A stretch of 64,000 nucleotides of DNA from Eumeta japonica. Lineage: Eukaryota; Arthropoda; Insecta; Lepidoptera; Psychidae. Position 1 is the first letter of the stretch, and the number at the start of each line of letters is the position of its first letter. The position numbers and the translations under genes are program-made. Shown here one piece after another: positions 48,873-61,423 of the stretch. The stretch lies in the NCBI GenBank assembly GCA_005406025.1, contig BGZK01000103.1, positions 186,001-250,000 of the forward strand, in the 5' to 3' direction. Below the pieces are notes generated by a model that was given only the letters and a program-made list of their open reading frames with translations, was not told the origin of the DNA and did not search any database.

Positions 48873-49409
48873 TTGCGAATTAAGTGTTAAGTCAAAATTC
48901 TGATATTGACTACAAAATTTTCCAAGCTGTAATTCACTCCAAAAATATTATCAACATATATGCTTACGCATCTATTAATGATAGGATTACCATGGAAATA
49001 CATTAAATTCCAATCCAACCAACTATCAAGTACGATAATACCATTTCGAAATTAATCATTTAGCTTACACGAAAATAATCTCGGGGCTGCATCTACATCG
49101 TACAAGTGTACAATAATGCAAGCCAGCGTCGGGGTGGAATGACCCGCGCTCGCTTAATACCCCTCGAGAGCTATTACAGCTTTTGCCACCCCCTCTTCAA
49201 GTCTCCCCTAACTCCTATAGATTCGCGTTATGGAATATCGTGTGGATCATTTTTGTTTTTTTACTGCGCATATTCAGAGAGTCGGTACCCGTCCGCGTTT
49301 ATACAGACGTAGTATTCCGTTCGACGGTAATAAGTAAGAGGAGATTTCAGGAATAGTCCGAGTCGTTCTAGATTTTAGACAAATATAACTATCTGCCCCG
49401 TGCCTCGCA

Positions 49410-49560
49410 GAGCGTAAAAGGTCGAGTGTGGGTCCCGGACGCCGTCGCCAGTGAGGTGACAACGGTGGTTAAGAATCTCAACTCGCGCTGGGCGAGAGTG
49501 GACGGTTTAAGAAGATAAATATAAATTAAACAATGGAAAACCGAGCCTACTATCTGCCGT
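49410..49560 (+). mobile_element. SINE body fragment
   Basis: GGTCCCGGACGCCGTCGCCA followed by GTGACAACGGTGGTTAAGAA resembles the body of the SINE at 46572-46865 in order and orientation. The head is missing. Confidence 0.45.
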
Positions 49561-49605
49561 GGAGCATTAATATGCTCCAATTTGAGTTATAATTAACTCA
49601 AAATA

Positions 49606-49683
49606 CGAAGGAAAAGAGAGAAGGGCAGAGAGGGGGGAGGGTGATGAGAGAGAGGAGGAGAGAGGGGAGAGAGAGAGAGAGAC
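49606..49683 (+). repeat. Purine-rich GA tract
   Basis: An almost uninterrupted run of A and G of about 75 bases, ending in (GA)n. This is a simple-sequence tract able to form triplex or bind GAGA-type factors; no function is shown. Confidence 0.8.
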
Positions 49684-50879
49684 AACTAGTTTAGAAAAGT
49701 TGATGCCGACGACATTAAAAAAAAATTATCTGCCAAATATTAGATATCAGTTATGAAGTCCTTTTTACAAAAGAAAATTGCAAAATACACACATCAATTT
49801 AAGAAAATGTAGAAAATATTTCAATTGTTACAATGCGTTATTTCTTTATTTTTTTTGTATCTAGGAAAAGTATGACGTCATACATTCCTCTTTTTAAAAT
49901 ACTGAATCGAATTTCCCCATTGAAATATGCTTTCTCTTGAGGTACAAAATTTTCAGGTGCTGAGCCATAATGGAGGTTTGCCTTCCCGATATAATAAGAA
50001 CTAATTGAAAGAGTACAATCAGTTCTGAGTTATACAAAAAAAAACGTATAAAATGTTTAAAAAGAAAATTATTTTCCATTCATGTACTTAAAAATAATGA
50101 CTACATTGACACTACACATTGCTTGATAATTAATCCATGACTCAACAAAGAGCTGATGTCATTGGTTTAACTTGTGTCTGTCACCGCGACATCCCGAAAG
50201 CATAAGCTGATCTCAATAGAGATTTGTTTTATATACTACTTCTGTCTTGAACATTTTAGTACGGAGCGTGGTTTTTCGTGTCAAACGAAATTGGTTATTT
50301 GATCCTTTCCAATACATTACACCATAATGTATATATAACATAGAGTTTCATATATTAAGGCATTCGATACGCCTTTAACGCGGCTGTTGTATTATTTACT
50401 GTATTCAATGTCGCTTGTTAGAGAAATTGTTTGTCATTGACAATTGTTGGGATCGAGTTAAGGTTAGATATAAAATTGTGATCGACGTTTTCTTGGAATT
50501 CGTAAAAAAAAATCTCAACATCTTTTATAATTTTCTAAAATCGTGAATTCGTCGTAAACGGTTTGGTTCCGTAATGGGATTAATTTAGGAATGATTGCCC
50601 TTTTCAAGTTGGCATCTTTGTTTTTTTTTTTTGGAATAGTACACTGCAATACTACGCGAACAGGAAGTAAATTAATACTCGTTGATGCATTGACGGAATA
50701 GATATTTTTGATGCGTGAACCGTATCTTGTCAGGTATTCATTCGCATCACTGCTGAGGTATGGCCTCCCACATTCTGCTTAATTCAGATTGACAGGCTTG
50801 AACCTTTAGCTCTCCGCGCAGGTAATGACAACCAACACGAAGATAACTCGACGAAGCCACAGAGCTAGTAATTCGATCT

Positions 50880-51320
50880 TCTTTAAGTTCTGACTCATGA
50901 GTCTATCCGCTCATGGTATACCACACCATACTCGCTGTGGTAGAGCCATACTCCGGCCGACTCGGCTCCAGCACGAAAATGGCCCGCTCGTCCAATGAAA
51001 TACCACACGCTCTAATAGAATGCGGACGTGAAGTGACAGCTTCTCTTGTGCGCTTCGTCCGATGAGTGAGAGTTCCGATGACCCATGGCCCCCTCGATCC
51101 GATTCCCTAGTACTGGATATCTTATTCCTTCCCAAAAGGCCAGCAACACATTGGTGACTCGTCTGAGGTTGCTCTTGTCCATGGATGACGAATGCCGGGC
51201 CATGGTCTGTGTCTCGAGCTTGCTGTAAACAAAATCGAACCTGATACTTCCTGGTCCGAAGCCGCTGCTCTTAACAGCGGTTAATGTAAAGTAGAGCATA
51301 CCGCTCAGCCATAGCGGTGG
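50880..51320 (-). mobile_element. LINE/SINE relic related to the 32042 and 38345 copies
   Basis: On the minus strand it contains GTCCATGGACAAGAGCAACC and CACCAATGTGTTGCTGGCC, together with CATGGGTCATCGGAACTC and GGCTCTACCACAGCGAG. The 140-codon open frame over part of it (51012-51434) has no protein-family resemblance and is taken as accidental. A related phrase, ACCATTCTGGGAAATAGGAT, occurs at 56118-56137. Confidence 0.5.
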
Positions 51321-51434
51321 TAGCACCATATGTATGCTTAATTCGTTTTGATATTTGTTGTGCCCTTCAGTATGTACAATTTCAGCTTTTGATTTTGTTT
51401 CTGTTTCCAATTCGTTCGTCTGAAATAATTTCAT

Positions 51435-53736
51435 AACAATTACATTTTTTTTTGTCTATGTGTTTGAGATTTCGTTTTTGAAATAATAAATTCAATTAAA
51501 CCCCCATCCCTTGATAATGCTGTTTTGTAACATTCTATACCTCTTATACACACTTTCTAGCATTTGAATTTTTTTGTTGTGCCACTTTGTTATAATCTTT
51601 CTACAATTTGAATTATAAACATGTCTATATGGTAGGTCTAAATTAGCCGTTAGTACAATCGCTGCCGCGTATCAATCGGCTAGCGTTTAAATCATACACA
51701 AGTATAATCATGTGTGATGCGCTGATCTCGACTTTCGTGACACGTACTATGTATTCGCGCAACTCTTACCACGGACGGTGATCGAGGGCGTTATCCTTTA
51801 GTCGAATCGCAGCATCAAAGTCAAGAATGAAATTGGATGATGCGTGGTTCAACGACAAGGGGGTAAGGTGTTTTCACCCTTCCGCATATTTTTCAATTCC
51901 AACCCCTTTCGTAAACCCTGCATTGACCTGCTACCGTTATATAAATTAGTTTGTTGTAAAATGGGGTAATTTCGGTTTGGAGATGTATATAGAGACTTTT
52001 GCCAGCACATTCATCAGTCTGTCAATAGTTCACTTCGAACTTCTCTCTGCATTATCTACGCAAACATTTTTTGTTGCTTTTTTATATTTTTTTGCATTTT
52101 TTCGCATGGCATAGTTTACAATTTTAGGACATACGTATTGTTATGCAACTGGATTAAACAAGCGAGCTATTAGTATATTTTAACACATGAAAATTTTTTG
52201 AAAGATTTTACTAAGTAAAAGCTTTAATAGAAATAACACGAAAATTATTCTCTTACCTTGGTATTATCGTTAGCCTCACGAGTTAATGGACGAATGGATA
52301 AATAAGTATCAATCTCTCAGTCGTATTATTCGCCAATTAGCTAATATTTTTATATAAATAAACGGAGAATTGACGGCTGATTAACACTTTCCTGGTTGCT
52401 GATAGTTTAATAGTACCCGGTGAAAACGACCCTTAGTGTCTTTCACAGTTTTTATTTAATTAAAGCTAAAAAAAAGTACTAAACCGCAAATATTCGTTCC
52501 CGTGAATTATTTATATTTAATGCTTTAAGCCCTTTTATATTTTAATTTCGTAAACAATATATAGTTTTGTGGAATTAGATATCACCATTCACTTTACATA
52601 GTAAAAATAACAAGATTCGAAAAAATCAAAAAGAAAGTATCGATCTTTATAATTATAACTTTTTCTTTATTTCTTGTCTTATATTTCCAGTGATATGAAA
52701 AAAATAATAAGGGCAACAATGTAGGATAACAAATCGATAATAACCTAAACAGAAACCGTTATAGGTAACTCGGCCATTCCTTTGAGATTTTGTTAACAGT
52801 CACGATAACGTTCATTCTACGAATAAAATCGTGCTACTCGATTAAATCGTGAGTTATCGCCTCTTCCACGGGATTACCGGAAGCCTTCTGAGCTCTTTCA
52901 ACTGAATTGCTCCGTCTTTGTTCTTCGTGATATTAATGGCACCCTTTGTAAGCTGGCGCTCGGCGGCGGAAAGGTGAGTGAAAAAAGGTAAAAGACTACC
53001 CCAATTACCCTTAATGCTGGATCACTGGAATAAACGAGGCACGGGCGAGAAGACGATATCGTTTACAGGTGATTTCTCTGTGAAAGGATAGCTGATAGGA
53101 AAAAAGTTTAGGAATTTTTTACTCCAAAATGCAACAAGCGCGAGTTGACCTCTTGGCGACCCCAGCATTATCCCTTTTTCTCAAATTTCCATTTTATAAT
53201 GATAAAAATAATGTCGATGATTTTTTTATAGCAACGATGAGAAAGATTAATAAAAAAATTCCATTTCCAGAAAGATTCCAATTTAAATTTATAAATACAT
53301 TTTATAACCAAGCGATCTTTAATATATATGCGTATATTAACAGCTTCGCTTCATTAATAATTCCTTTTACATGTAATAATAAATAGTTTTTCCAGATTGA
53401 AGCGGGTTCAGCCTCTTCCTTAAAGGTATAAAAATGATAGCCTACAAACCGTACGAACGCGACTTATAAAGAAGGTACGCATTATGGAACCCTTCGAAAT
53501 CTTTTTTAAGCGAAAAAAGAAGGTTACACGAGAAAAATGCCAATCCTTTTCACCCCTTTCTGGCGCCCTGCGAAGGATTTCTCATAGCTTTTACATGACA
53601 GCTAACATTTACTAAACCGCTATAAGGCACTTGATTGAGTATTATCGTATTCACAAGACTGCAAATGGTTTTACCTTTTTTATTTGCGTATTTACATTTT
53701 TCGAATTTTTTTTATTAAGAGCATTGAGGAAAAAAA
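51435..53736. other. Gene-poor region with one candidate first exon
   Basis: AT-rich. The only notable point is a GC-richer segment at 52855-52980, where an ATG frame (52936-52973) of 12.7 codons runs into a strong GTGAGT donor. Confidence 0.35.
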
Positions 53737-53900
53737 GTAGTGGATCAGTGGTCAAGAGAGTCACCCTCGTGCCAAAAGTTACCGCGTTCGATCTTGGCCG
53801 CGGGTGAATTGACCGAGTTTTTATTATGAATCACATTAAATTGCCCGCACGGCGCCTCGGTGGGTATGTTGAACGATCAACTCGAGACGTCGTCATATGT
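53737..53900 (+). mobile_element. tRNA-derived SINE, diverged copy
   Basis: GTGGATCAGTGGTCAAGAGA (box A-like), then CCAAAAGTTACCGCGTTCGA (box B-like), shared with the SINE at 46572. The box B is degenerate, so it is probably inactive. Confidence 0.5.
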
Positions 53901-54389
53901 CCTTTTAGGCACACATATGCAGAAATTAAAGAAAAGTGAAGTCTAATAATAAATAGTTACATAGTAGTTGACAGAATTATTTAACTATTATTAGAAATAG
54001 CCAAATTACTTTTTTTTATAAATAACGATGTCGAATAAAGAATGTATTCCATATAAATATTTCAGAAATTTTGGATCGCTTATTCTTTAGTTTCGACAAC
54101 GCGTTCGATGATCTTTGGTTTTTAATGATTTCTGAATATTTTTAAAGTGTTATAATTTGAAAATCTGAACTTCGCATTTTACCTTAGTTCCATTATCAAC
54201 TATTCTAAACTTCGGTATCCTACATTAACGCTCGACAGACAAACAGACACACTCCAAGCTAATAATTAGATAACCATTATCGAAGTCTCGCACGGCACAT
54301 GAAACAAAACGGACAGATAAACATACACTCGAATGGGATGTGGTAATAGGCCGAAAGACGACGGCGAGCGGTGCATCTGCCCGATAACA

Positions 54390-54535
54390 GCACAGCTTAC
54401 GTATTATTATGCGCGGCCTCACTGAGCAGTGTCGGCGCGTCGGCGACGTGTTGATGAATGACCTGTTGGGTTGGCGCTTCTGTGCGCCGGCGCCGTCGAG
54501 GCGGGCGGACGCGCGGACGTAACGGCTAACTGCAT
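54390..54535. promoter_or_regulatory. CpG-rich patch, possible regulatory element
   Basis: Contains GTGCGCCGGCGCCGTCGAGG and other CpG-rich sequence within AT-rich flanks. A 132-codon minus-strand frame covers it but resembles no known protein. Confidence 0.25.
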
Positions 54536-54869
54536 ATCGAATGTATGAGAAGCTTCGTGAATTTGTTTGTTTAAGTGCATAAACTTTAAGCGTATACTTT
54601 AAACGGACATACAGATATTGCACGTTTCTCGTACTTATTTAATTTGTAAGCATGCCTTACTATAATCCGGCATTTGTTTATTAAGTCAATTGTGAAGACA
54701 GGTACGATACATGACGGCTTGGTGTGCTCTCCGAAGAACACTATCTGAATAGTATAATTTGACTCAAGTCAAAACTCATTGATCAATCCGCCTGTGATCA
54801 CGATCAAATTCAATATCTCCCGTTTCTGATTCAACGCTTTAAACGACGAAGCCATAACTGATCCTTAGC

Positions 54870-54990
54870 AGCCCCCCACGCGCGCTGGACTAGCGCGGAG
54901 GCCTTAAAATTGAAGCTCATCAATTTGAAATAAAAATATTGTGGTTGTGGGAGGATGTACTCATACCCCGATATATAGCCAAGTAATTAA
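54870..54990 (+). mobile_element. SINE 3'-tail fragment
   Basis: GCGCGCTGGACTAGCGCGGA, then TTGAAATAAAAATATTG and GGGAGGATGTACTCATACCC, parallel to the tail of the SINE at 46572-46865 (TTGAAATAAAAACACCG, GAGGGTACGCTT). Confidence 0.45.
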
Positions 54991-57900
54991 AATCGGACGC
55001 AACATGGACATGTAGTGATGATACATAGAATTATGGAAGTCCGGGGTTAGAAGGTTGTATTATGACGGCCATCTTGTTTATGACGCTTAATGTGTGAAAC
55101 AGAAATGAAAGTATATTGTCAAAAATTAGAATTCCAAATCTGTGTTAGTTTAGATTTTTTTTAACCTTTTTCAAACGAACTTCGTTACTATATTGTCAAA
55201 ATTTATGTGACAAAATATGGCTCTAGACTTTGTCTTGGTCAACTTTTGTTATTTTTGTGAGTTTAAAGTTGTGAATTTGTTCAAAAGTCCAACAGAACAT
55301 TTTGTGATAACTAAACTTTGAATGAACATAGGTAGGTACTTTACAGTCAGGATGGCAAATAAAGGAAACGGCATTGAACTACATTTAAAAACAGCCATCC
55401 AATCATTAGACCTGTCACAACTCGAAACTACTAAATTTATATAATAATTAGATGTATCTAAATCAGTTCAAAAATTTCGAAAATTCACGAGAAAACACGA
55501 CCACATTGCTAAAATGTATAATAACACACACCACATTTTTTACTTTATAATTTTGTCAGGGAGGGTACCTTAATTATAAAAGTGTAACCCACTTGTCTTT
55601 GTTATTGCATAAACGAGAAAAATTGAGTAAAAAAAATTTTCTTCAATGGAACAATAATTTTCAAGTCGTTAGTAGTAAAACAAAATCCTTGTAATCATTA
55701 CTGTACTTTATGCTTTTATTTGTCATGAATTTTAAAAAGCCGAAAGTAGCTAAACTTTGAGTTTTTTAACAATTAATTAGTATACTTCGGAAATAGTTTT
55801 ACTATATTTTTTTATGAGAGCTGCAAAAATTAATATCGCCTGCGATTATTTACAATTATTTTCTTTACATATTGGAAAGGATGAAAGAAAGTTGATACCT
55901 GGAGCAAATGCGATGTGATGTACGAGTGGACAAGGGGCGCCTTAAGAATGCTTACAGAATAAATTGGGGGCATATTCAAGAAATACCAAATTTTAAGCAC
56001 CTCGAACCGACGAGCTGGCATGAAATGTGGATATCAATGAAGCAACACAAGGATATGAGAAGATTTCAGCATGTGGAACGTGAATGCACCAATACCTGTG
56101 GTTCATACCGTTGGTCCTACCATTCTGGGAAATAGGATTGAAGTTATGAGTGAAAAAAATTCTCAATTTTAATTTACATATATGCGCGTCGGGGCGTACA
56201 CAACCGTCCAGTGTTATTATTAAAGAAAAAATAATTAATCGATGATGTGCTTTTTACAGATTTTTTTTCATTAAAAAAAGGATAAAGACAGCAACACATT
56301 TTATTGTGTTTTCAGAAAATCGCTTTAAAACACGATTATTATTTTTTTTAATGCATAATATTCAAACAATTTCATTTGAATTGAGACGTCCGATTGAAAA
56401 TAAAAAATACAATTATAATACGGTTTTGTCAAGGACAGTGTTTTTTTTTTTAGTTTATAGTATTGTTTTTTCAGAAATGGTCATTATTTAGTTCCCTTTG
56501 TAGATGACTGAATTTCATTTTAGTCTGGTAGAAACTTCAGAGAAATTTATCTATAAAAATACATCAACAGTTTTACATTTAACGAAAAATCGACAGCAGT
56601 GGAAAAATTCGAACTAACATGTTTTTTTTTTTGCGATATAAGACAGTCGTATTATTTTTAAAATCAGTCGAAACCATAAATTTAAATAGAACACACAACA
56701 ATAAACCGAATAATCAATACGCCATTATCGTCGATGCACTGCATTCATCATTCGTTCTTCCGTGTAAAAGTCACATTACAAAGATCATCAATCAATTAAC
56801 CAGTGCGATGTACCAAAATATATTATGGAATACTAAAAACATAGAAATCTTCTACCGCTCCATGTTGAAGGAACGAATATTCGAGATTGATATGCTCAGG
56901 ATCGCAAGTTCCGTAGGCCTCTGGAGGCGAGAGACTTCAATCACATGTTTGTGATATCGTCGTTAAATAATGCCTATCCGAAAATTCTAAAATTGCGTAG
57001 AATTGAACAGCATCGTGCCACATCTAATTCGGTATTAATAATATTGATACTATAAAATATTTGCGGAATACTACATATTTTGCTTGGATATTTCTGATAT
57101 GTTCTTCACTTTAAACGTCAACTTTATAAGCACGTTCTTTCCCTGACCGCTTTGCGTTATCTTACCGGACGCAAGTAATTTAGGTTTTCACACATAATTT
57201 ATACCAGAACCCTATACTTTTATATCTTTTTAAAATTTAAACAAAATAAAAAGTAATAATTAAAATGTTCAGTACGAAATAGTAGCGAGCTAAATTCGGA
57301 GAAGGTGTAGCTTCCGAACTTTTTGTAAATGAAAAATAAATAAAAGCACATTTTGTACATACCTAGTTTTTTTTTGTTTCTTATTCACTAATCTAGTTAA
57401 TATTAAATAATCTAGCACAATAATAGAATCTTGATTCACGAATTCTAGTGCAATTTGAACATTCAACTCGCACAGGCTATGCGAGGTCCAAGCCCCCATA
57501 TGAAATAAAAATTGTGGGGGGTATACCTTAAAGAAAAACTTGATGAAAAAATTGACACAACAACTACAAACTCTATTTCTTTTATATAAAGGTACAACTT
57601 AAATATCTAACCGTGCCCTACAATAGGGTAGTACTGCATCCGCACGCAACAGGATTGATGACCGGGACCTTAACGATGACGACGCAAAAGTTTCTCTTTT
57701 GATAAATGACCCGAAAGATTTAAGTCCCGACCCTTAAAACCTTTTGCTCCGCCCTGTGTCCTGATTCAATCTGCTGTAAAGCTATTAATTACAGCTATAT
57801 TTACGCCCGCACCGCAGTAGTAACTTTTCTTTACCGTTGTGCTGTGCTAAAACCATACTATATAAATATTAGAACCTCATTTATTTTAGAGCAAAATAAG

Positions 57901-59679
57901 ATTACTTGACAAAAATGGAGCTCTCTGCATAACTTGAAATGGAGAGTCTATGAAAAGTTGATATAGGAATTATGATATGGGAAGACGACATGGTTTGAAA
58001 TAAGAGGCGGTGATGGACAGTGGTTTCCACTTGTGCAGAAAAGGTTGTCGTGGTGTGTTTTGGCCATCAGGAAATGCCGAATAGAAAGTGATCTACAAAA
58101 TAAATCTATATAGTGCATGTGTACACGTGCATTTCAATTAGTAACAATGCACAAAATGACAGTGAACCGAAGGAGATATAAATGTAAGTAAAGTGCCAAG
58201 TGAGATACGAGGTTCCTGCCTACCCCTCTAAAAAATAGGCGATATTGTTTCCACCTCTTATACATATCATTGTGACTTCATTTGGTTAAATGTAGAAAAT
58301 CAGATCTATAAATAATCATTAAATTAAATTATTAATTCGTTCCATTGTTAGTAGGAATTAGCCAGATGTTACAAGCATAGCTATAGATGAATCTACTAAT
58401 GGCTTTTTGTAGTTAAAAACCCTGGTTGTAGGACAAGAAAGACGTTCTGGAAAGTTCACAAAGCCCGTCTCACCGACGCTAATGGACGTTTTATTCTTTT
58501 TGTTGTCGAATAAAGCCCTGGCACGTTGTTATAATGAAATTATTTAGAAATCTTCCAACAGAGATTTATCATCGATGTAATTTTTTCTTCTCCCAATTAT
58601 ACGCCGTTTTTTATAATCGATCTAAGTAAACGTAGTAATGCTAGAAGCCGTTCTCGTGAATTTAATGTTATAATGTCAGTTAAATTTTTTAATGTACGAA
58701 AAATCTGCAATGATATTAGGCGTAAAATTTAATTCACCATATTGTTATGAGAACGACAGCGCTACATATAGCATATACATACCTATATTCATATCGGGGC
58801 GGAAAGCTTATGATGAGACTTTGATGTCCGTGCGTCTGTCCGTGTTGCACTTGTCACGACTGATATTCTATTTTTTTAACTATTGCTATGTAAATGGAAA
58901 AATTTTCATAAAATTGGAAGATTTCCGATTTCACCCTAATTTTCGAAAATCGAGTTTTCACCAGATCCTGACGTTTTAGGGTTCTAGGAATCTAATTCGA
59001 CCATTTTCCAAGTGATATCTGTATATATATATCTCCGTGCGTGCATGAATGCGTACGTGCGTAAGTGCGTGCGTGCTTGCGTGAGTGCACTATCTAAACC
59101 TCTCACAACTTTTGAACAGATTAACTGATTGAAATACAATTTAGGACATTCGAAGAAATCCACTCAACTTAGACTTTCTGAAACTTCGGACTAACTTCGA
59201 CCAGAATAATGTTTTTTTTTTGCAATATATTTTAGACTAGGTACTGTACCGATCGATAACAAAATCTAATCAGCTCTTTTCCTTGAACAGTTACACCGAC
59301 TGCCACAAACTGCATAAAAATCGGTGGATACGTTCAAGAGATATCGTTATATCGTTTGAGAAATATTTTTGAAAACATTTTTTTTTATTATTTTGTAAAT
59401 CACTCTACCGCAAAATCTACTCAATCGTTGTCCTTAAAAAAAACATCAATCGTTATTAAATTTATCAGAATCGGTTTACTCGCTTATCTTTTTCTGTTTA
59501 AAAAACTGCGTCGGATGCTATAAAGCAGATTAAAATGAAACAACGTGTTCCAAAGATATTATAGTAGAAAAAAAAAATGCGGTTTTTCCTTTTCAATAGA
59601 AATAGATTCTTCAATTGTAATAGCTCAAAACGTAATAAAACTATATTTTTTTAAAAGCAAGCTTGAAAAAGCAGTAAAA
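54991..59679. other. Gene-poor region
   Basis: AT-rich with no recognised exon. It includes a transposon-like fragment at 55880-56140, a GC-richer block at 57610-57830, and simple-sequence runs of GTCCGTGCG (about 58830) and GTGCGTGC/GTACGTGC (about 59037-59090). Confidence 0.4.
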
Positions 59680-59965
59680 TAGAACTTTTGAGCATGATGA
59701 GCTCAACAATTTACTGGTCCTCAATTTTTTAAATTTTGAGCTCAAAAATAGTAAGAAGCTTCAGGGATGGTCTGGGAATGGGCATGGAAGGGTCAACCCG
59801 TTTCAAAATTTTGAGCTCAAAAACTCACAGAGAATATTTATAACTCAAAGACCTTAAAACAATATCGATAAATATCATAGCGGAGAGTTTCAGGGATAGT
59901 CTGCAGGGTCAACCATTTTACAGATTTTTTTTCTATCGGCTGAAAGTTGAACAGAGTCCCAGATA
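59680..59965 (+). repeat. Diverged tandem repeat with TTTTGAGCTCAAAA palindromes
   Basis: The palindrome TTTTGAGCTCAAAA occurs at about 59736 and 59810. The phrase TCAGGGATrGTCTG occurs at about 59760 and 59889, with GGTCAACC after each and TATAGTCTGGAACC at 59957. This suggests units of about 70-130 bases that have diverged. Confidence 0.5.
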
Positions 59966-60980
59966 TAGTCTGGAACCGCTGATTCGTATGCTTTTATTTA
60001 TTCTATTGATATTGATCATTTGTTGCTAATTGAAGCATTAAATTGTGGACGTGCTTAAAAACCATACATATACTACAGAACAAATTCCTGGTTTTATAGA
60101 GTTCTAGATATTTATAGTCATCAAAGAAATGAAAATTAAAAAAAAGACCTTTTCCGACTCCTAAATTGTTATGTACATTAATAACGAGTTGATTCAGTTT
60201 ATTTGTGAACATCATACACCTGGTATCCGAGGCTAAGTCGTATTTAAACGATTTTCCAAATTTTTATAATTATACCATTGAACATGTTAGAACTATAAAG
60301 CAATGCACACTAGATAGATACATCAGATTTACGAGCATATTTTATGTCTATCTAACTGGTTAAGTCCTATTTTCAGTACATAAATTTAATAAAATGTGAC
60401 AATAACCTTGTTCATGTAGAAGATTGGAATTTTAAAATAAGAGAACGAAAAAAAAAGCTTTGATTCTGACATAACAAGCATTGGTTGCACCAAAACATTT
60501 TAAGTTTGATGGATCGTGCTTATTTTTGTTTAGACTATAGTGTTACGTTTTACGTTTACCTTTCATAAATAACAAATCAAATTTCACCAATTTAATAAAC
60601 ATCAAAGCAATATTACAGTGGATGACCCTTATAATAACAAGATATTACCGTAAATTTAGCGGAGAAATCTAAATTTGCCTCAATAGCAGCAACATTCTAA
60701 TTAATATTTATTACTGTAGTATTCATGACACCGAACTGAAACTTACAACAAATAAAACGTGTTGATTAGTTACAACTTTATTTCTATTACACTACACTTA
60801 CTTGATTCGACGATATCTAAATTATTGTCAAGGTCAGTAGAATTGGTCGAATTTATATTAAAAGTAGTACCAACAGAAATGTCAAAAACGTCAAAATTTA
60901 CTTTACACTTTTACGTTATGAGAAGGTCTCGCGCAGCTCAGTACTATAGCGTAAAAGTAACCGCAAACAGTATAAGAAAA

Positions 60981-61423
60981 ACCGGTCAAATGCGAGTCGG
61001 ACTCGTACATGAAGGGTTCCGTAACTCTGTACAATGTTTTAAAAATAGTTCAGTAAAAAACACGTTTCTTGCATGACGCCCCCTTAATTTTTAAATCTAT
61101 TTTATTTTTAGTACTCGTTGTTACAATGTCTACAGTAATACAATCGATGAACATTTCAAGTATGTAGGTAATGCCATTATAAAGATCCGAGTTAAAAACA
61201 ATGAAAAAACACGTTACTTGTATGACGACCCCCTTTAATTTTTAACTTTATTTTATTTTTAGTATTTGTTTTTATAGCGGCTACAGTACTACATAATTGG
61301 TGAAGATTTCAAGTGTCTTAGCTATTACGGTTCAAGAGGTAGAGCTTTGTACCAGACGGACGCACAGACAGCGGAGTTTCAGGAATAGGGTCCCGTTGGC
61401 ACCCTCCGGGTACGGAACCTTAA
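60981..61423. mobile_element. Dispersed lepidopteran element with GGAACC-type ends
   Basis: Begins ACCGGTCAAATGCGAGTCGG, followed by GAAGGGTTCCGTAA. Ends TAGGGTCCCGTTGGCACCCT, followed by GGGTACGGAACCTTA. The outer words GGGTTCCGTA and TACGGAACC are inverted. Two near-identical internal blocks (ACGCCCCCTTAATTTTTAA and ACGACCCCCTTTAATTTTTAA) lie about 150 bases apart. Non-coding. Confidence 0.6.

Noticed and set aside
51012..51434. A 140-residue minus-strand protein
   Set aside because: It overlaps a repeat relic seen at other places, has no domain and no conserved motif.
55908..56135. A 75-residue ORF with Cys/His/Trp-rich end (ERECTNTCGSYRWSYHSG)
   Set aside because: Its 3' end shares a phrase with the relic at 50880-51320, so it is probably repeat sequence; no zinc-finger pattern fits.
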